Below the pieces are notes generated by a model, which worked only from the letters and a program-made list of their open reading frames with translations, was not told where the DNA came from and searched no databases. A stretch of DNA of 7,180 nt from Caldisericota bacterium (GTDB taxonomy: Bacteria > Caldisericota > Caldisericia > B22-G15). Below, one piece after another: positions 6,224-7,180 of the stretch. The stretch spans positions 1-7,180 of the forward strand of contig QMOO01000059.1 in NCBI GenBank assembly GCA_003648245.1, read 5' to 3'. The first letter of the stretch is position 1. Each line of letters begins with the position of its first letter. The position numbers were made by a program, and so were the translations under genes.

Positions 6224-6536
6224 CTATAACATATATGTTGATCTCCTCAAGCTTGCAATTTGTGAGTTTTTCAAGATTCTCTTCAACCCTTTCTCTGATT
6301 GTTTTTGCTATCTTTGAAATCTCTGAAAGGTAGTAAACCCTCAATAGTAAATCTATGAATATTTTGCCATTTTCTCTTTTTATTTTTATGCCCCTCTTTA
6401 CCTCTTCTCTATCAAATATATCTATAAATTCCTTTGCAAAATCAGAGCCAAGTCCTTCTATTTCCTCAAACTCTTTGAGTGTATCCCCAATTATTTGAAT
6501 TATAGCTTGATCTGAAACAATGAAGTCCATACTCAT
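6198..6536 (-). CDS. Asp23/Gls24 family protein (YqhY-like)
   Basis: This small (112 aa) soluble protein has no signal peptide or membrane segment. It matches the Asp23/DUF322 pattern: an N-terminal [20 protein letters not shown] helix, a strand pair around [19 protein letters not shown] (49-67), a long amphipathic helix [20 protein letters not shown] (73-92), and a final strand INIYVIDV (99-106). The family includes membrane-tethered Asp23 of Staphylococcus, linked to cell-wall stress, and Bacillus YqhY, linked genetically to acetyl-CoA carboxylase; the molecular function is unknown. Its place next to nusB is the classic YqhY position, but accB and accC, which normally precede it, are absent here. 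ATG at 6536 overlaps the efp stop as ATGA. A second ATG two codons later (6530) is better spaced from the AAGGG upstream, so the start is uncertain by two residues. Confidence 0.85.
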   Translation of the reverse strand: MSMDFIVSDQAIIQIIGDTLKEFEEIEGLGSDFAKEFIDIFDREEVKRGIKIKRENGKIFIDLLLRVYYLSEISKIAKTIRERVEENLEKLTNCKLEEINIYVIDVKDKSET

Positions 6537-7102
6537 CCCTTCTTCCCCACTCTTTCAATATACTTACCGGTCCTTGTGTCCACCTTTACAACCTCTCCTC
6601 TTTCAATAAAGAAAGGCACCTGTACCTTCAATCCAGTTTCTAATATTGCTGGTTTTCCTCCACCCTGTGCCGTATCTCCTCTATGGCCTGGTTCTGTTTC
6701 AACCACTTCCAGTTCCACATATGTTGGAAGTTCAACTCCAATAGCTCTTCCTTTATAGAAAAGCATTGAAAGGTTCATACCCTCTTTTAAGAAATACTTT
6801 TCCTCCTCTATAAAATCTGCGGGAATTTCTATCTGTTCAAATGTTTTGTTATCCATAAAATAGAAGGTTGAACCATCATTATAAAGATACTGAACATCTT
6901 TGTGCTCTAAAAAGGCTTCTTTTACTTTTTCTCCAGCTCTAAATGTCTTTTCGATTACAGTTCCTGTTTCGATATTTCTTATTTTTGTTCTTACGAATGC
7001 GGATCCTTTACCTGGTTTTACGTGTAAAAAACTTATAACGATGTAAACCTGACCGTCAAGTTCAAAAGTAACTCCTGGCCTCAGATTGTTAACATCAATC
7101 AT
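6533..7102 (-). CDS. efp: Translation elongation factor P
   Basis: EF-P binds between the P and E sites and rescues ribosomes stalled on proline runs. At 189 aa it has all three beta-barrel domains: a KOW-like domain (about 1-63), a middle OB domain (about 66-125) with [14 protein letters not shown] (71-84), and a C-terminal OB domain with [16 protein letters not shown] (124-139), [11 protein letters not shown] (142-152) and [12 protein letters not shown] (171-182). The tip loop is [10 protein letters not shown] (29-38). K32 aligns with the Lys that is lysylated in E. coli (K34) or carries 5-aminopentanol in B. subtilis (K32); no modifying enzyme is encoded here. The ATG at 7102 has the best ribosome site of the operon, and this is the first gene after the promoter. 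Confidence 0.98.
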   Translation of the reverse strand: MIDVNNLRPGVTFELDGQVYIVISFLHVKPGKGSAFVRTKIRNIETGTVIEKTFRAGEKVKEAFLEHKDVQYLYNDGSTFYFMDNKTFEQIEIPADFIEEEKYFLKEGMNLSMLFYKGRAIGVELPTYVELEVVETEPGHRGDTAQGGGKPAILETGLKVQVPFFIERGEVVKVDTRTGKYIERVGKKG

Positions 7103-7107
7103 TCTTC

Positions 7108-7114
7108 CCTCCTT
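7108..7114 (-). promoter_or_regulatory. Strong Shine-Dalgarno of efp
   Basis: AAGGAGG, a full match to the anti-Shine-Dalgarno core, ends 5 nt before the efp ATG. It fixes the start and shows that this organism uses canonical ribosome binding sites for lead genes. Confidence 0.85.
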
Positions 7115-7128
7115 AAAAATAACTCTAT

Positions 7129-7179
7129 CTATGATTTTATCAACTTAATTAATCTTTTCAAGAAGTTATCTACTGTAGA
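7129..7179 (-). CDS. Possible C-terminal end of an upstream gene (partial)
   Basis: One minus-strand frame is open from the window edge to a TAG at 7131-7129 and would encode 16 residues, [16 protein letters not shown], which looks like an amphipathic helix ending a protein. The other two frames meet stops within 15 nt. In a genome this compact, a gene ending 26 nt before efp is plausible; in many bacteria the gene before efp is an Xaa-Pro peptidase. If real, the predicted promoter lies within its coding end. A 17-codon open stretch is not proof. Confidence 0.25.
   Translation of the reverse strand, partial: STVDNFLKRLIKLIKS
7134..7161 (-). promoter_or_regulatory. Predicted sigma70-type promoter of the efp operon
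   Basis: Read on the minus strand, TTGAAA (7156-7161) and TAAAAT (7134-7139) each match five of six consensus bases and are separated by a 16-nt A/T-rich spacer. Transcription would start near 7127, leaving a leader of about 25 nt that holds the AAGGAGG. AT-rich sequence gives such matches by chance fairly often, but the position and spacing are good. Confidence 0.6.
7169..7179. repeat. Short perfect inverted repeat upstream of the efp promoter
   Basis: TCTAC-T-GTAGA has 5-bp arms around one base and lies 7 nt upstream of the -35 box. It could be an operator half or chance; it sits at the window edge, so longer arms or further copies cannot be seen. Confidence 0.25.
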
Positions 7180-7180
7180 C

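Larger units (their letters stand above)
512..7102 (-). other. Nine-gene housekeeping operon efp-asp23-nusB-acyP-ispA-dxs-tlyA-nadK-rsmG
   Basis: Nine genes lie on one strand and every neighbouring pair overlaps: efp/asp23 4 nt, asp23/nusB 26, nusB/acyP 23, acyP/ispA 4, ispA/dxs 13, dxs/tlyA 23, tlyA/nadK 23, and nadK/rsmG 1 (4 if the TTG start is used). No hairpin followed by a T-run was seen inside the unit, and the only good promoter seen is upstream of efp. One transcript with translational coupling is inferred. The order follows the well-known Firmicutes efp...nusB...ispA-dxs-tlyA block with several genes missing. Confidence 0.8.

Noticed and set aside
6228..6239. Palindrome AACATATATGTT just upstream of the nusB start.
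   Set aside because: It is all A/T except for two bases, lies in Asp23 codons, and would be very unstable as a hairpin. It is likely chance.
1..7180. Search for mobile elements, CRISPR repeats, tRNA/rRNA genes, riboswitches or a defence system.
   Set aside because: All but the last 78 bases are explained by conserved housekeeping genes. No direct repeats with target-site form, transposase motifs or structured leaders were seen.

Overview
The window is a piece of an ordinary bacterial chromosome that carries a tightly packed housekeeping operon. It is low in GC, and almost all arginines are AGA or AGG. The coding strand is purine-rich and the proteins are rich in Lys, Glu and Ile. With the extreme gene packing, this suggests a small-genome, probably thermophilic anaerobe. 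The gene order resembles the Firmicutes block efp, asp23, nusB, (folD, xseA, xseB), ispA, dxs, tlyA, nadK. However, the genes that normally interrupt that block (accBC, spoIIIA, folD, xseAB) are absent. A deep-branching lineage such as Caldisericota, Dictyoglomota, Thermotogota or Coprothermobacter-like bacteria is therefore as likely as a true Firmicute. The sequence alone does not settle this.

Layout: positions 1-555 (+ strand) hold the C-terminal two thirds of an EamA/DMT-type membrane transporter whose start lies outside the window. Everything else is on the minus strand and reads from right to left. A good sigma70-type promoter lies at 7134-7161, followed by efp (EF-P), an Asp23/Gls24 family gene, nusB, acyP (acylphosphatase), ispA (prenyl diphosphate synthase), dxs, tlyA, nadK and rsmG. 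The last gene, rsmG, runs tail-to-tail 44 nt into the transporter gene. All eight same-strand junctions overlap, by 1 to 26 nt, so there is no non-coding sequence between 1 and 7102.

The operon joins three themes. One is translation and ribosome function: EF-P, TlyA and RsmG rRNA methylation, and NusB for rRNA antitermination. The second is isoprenoid synthesis: Dxs makes DXP at the head of the MEP pathway and IspA makes the C15/C20 allylic chain at its end. The third is supply and repair chemistry: NadK makes NADP and acylphosphatase hydrolyses acyl phosphates. Asp23 is of unclear role.

I found no mobile element, CRISPR array, RNA gene or defence system, and I do not believe a new system is present. 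The points most worth a second look are the all-overlapping architecture with three overlaps of exactly 23 nt, the acylphosphatase in the folD-xseAB slot, an Arg-to-Lys change at a substrate-phosphate-binding position of Dxs, and a shortened loop after the second Asp motif of IspA.
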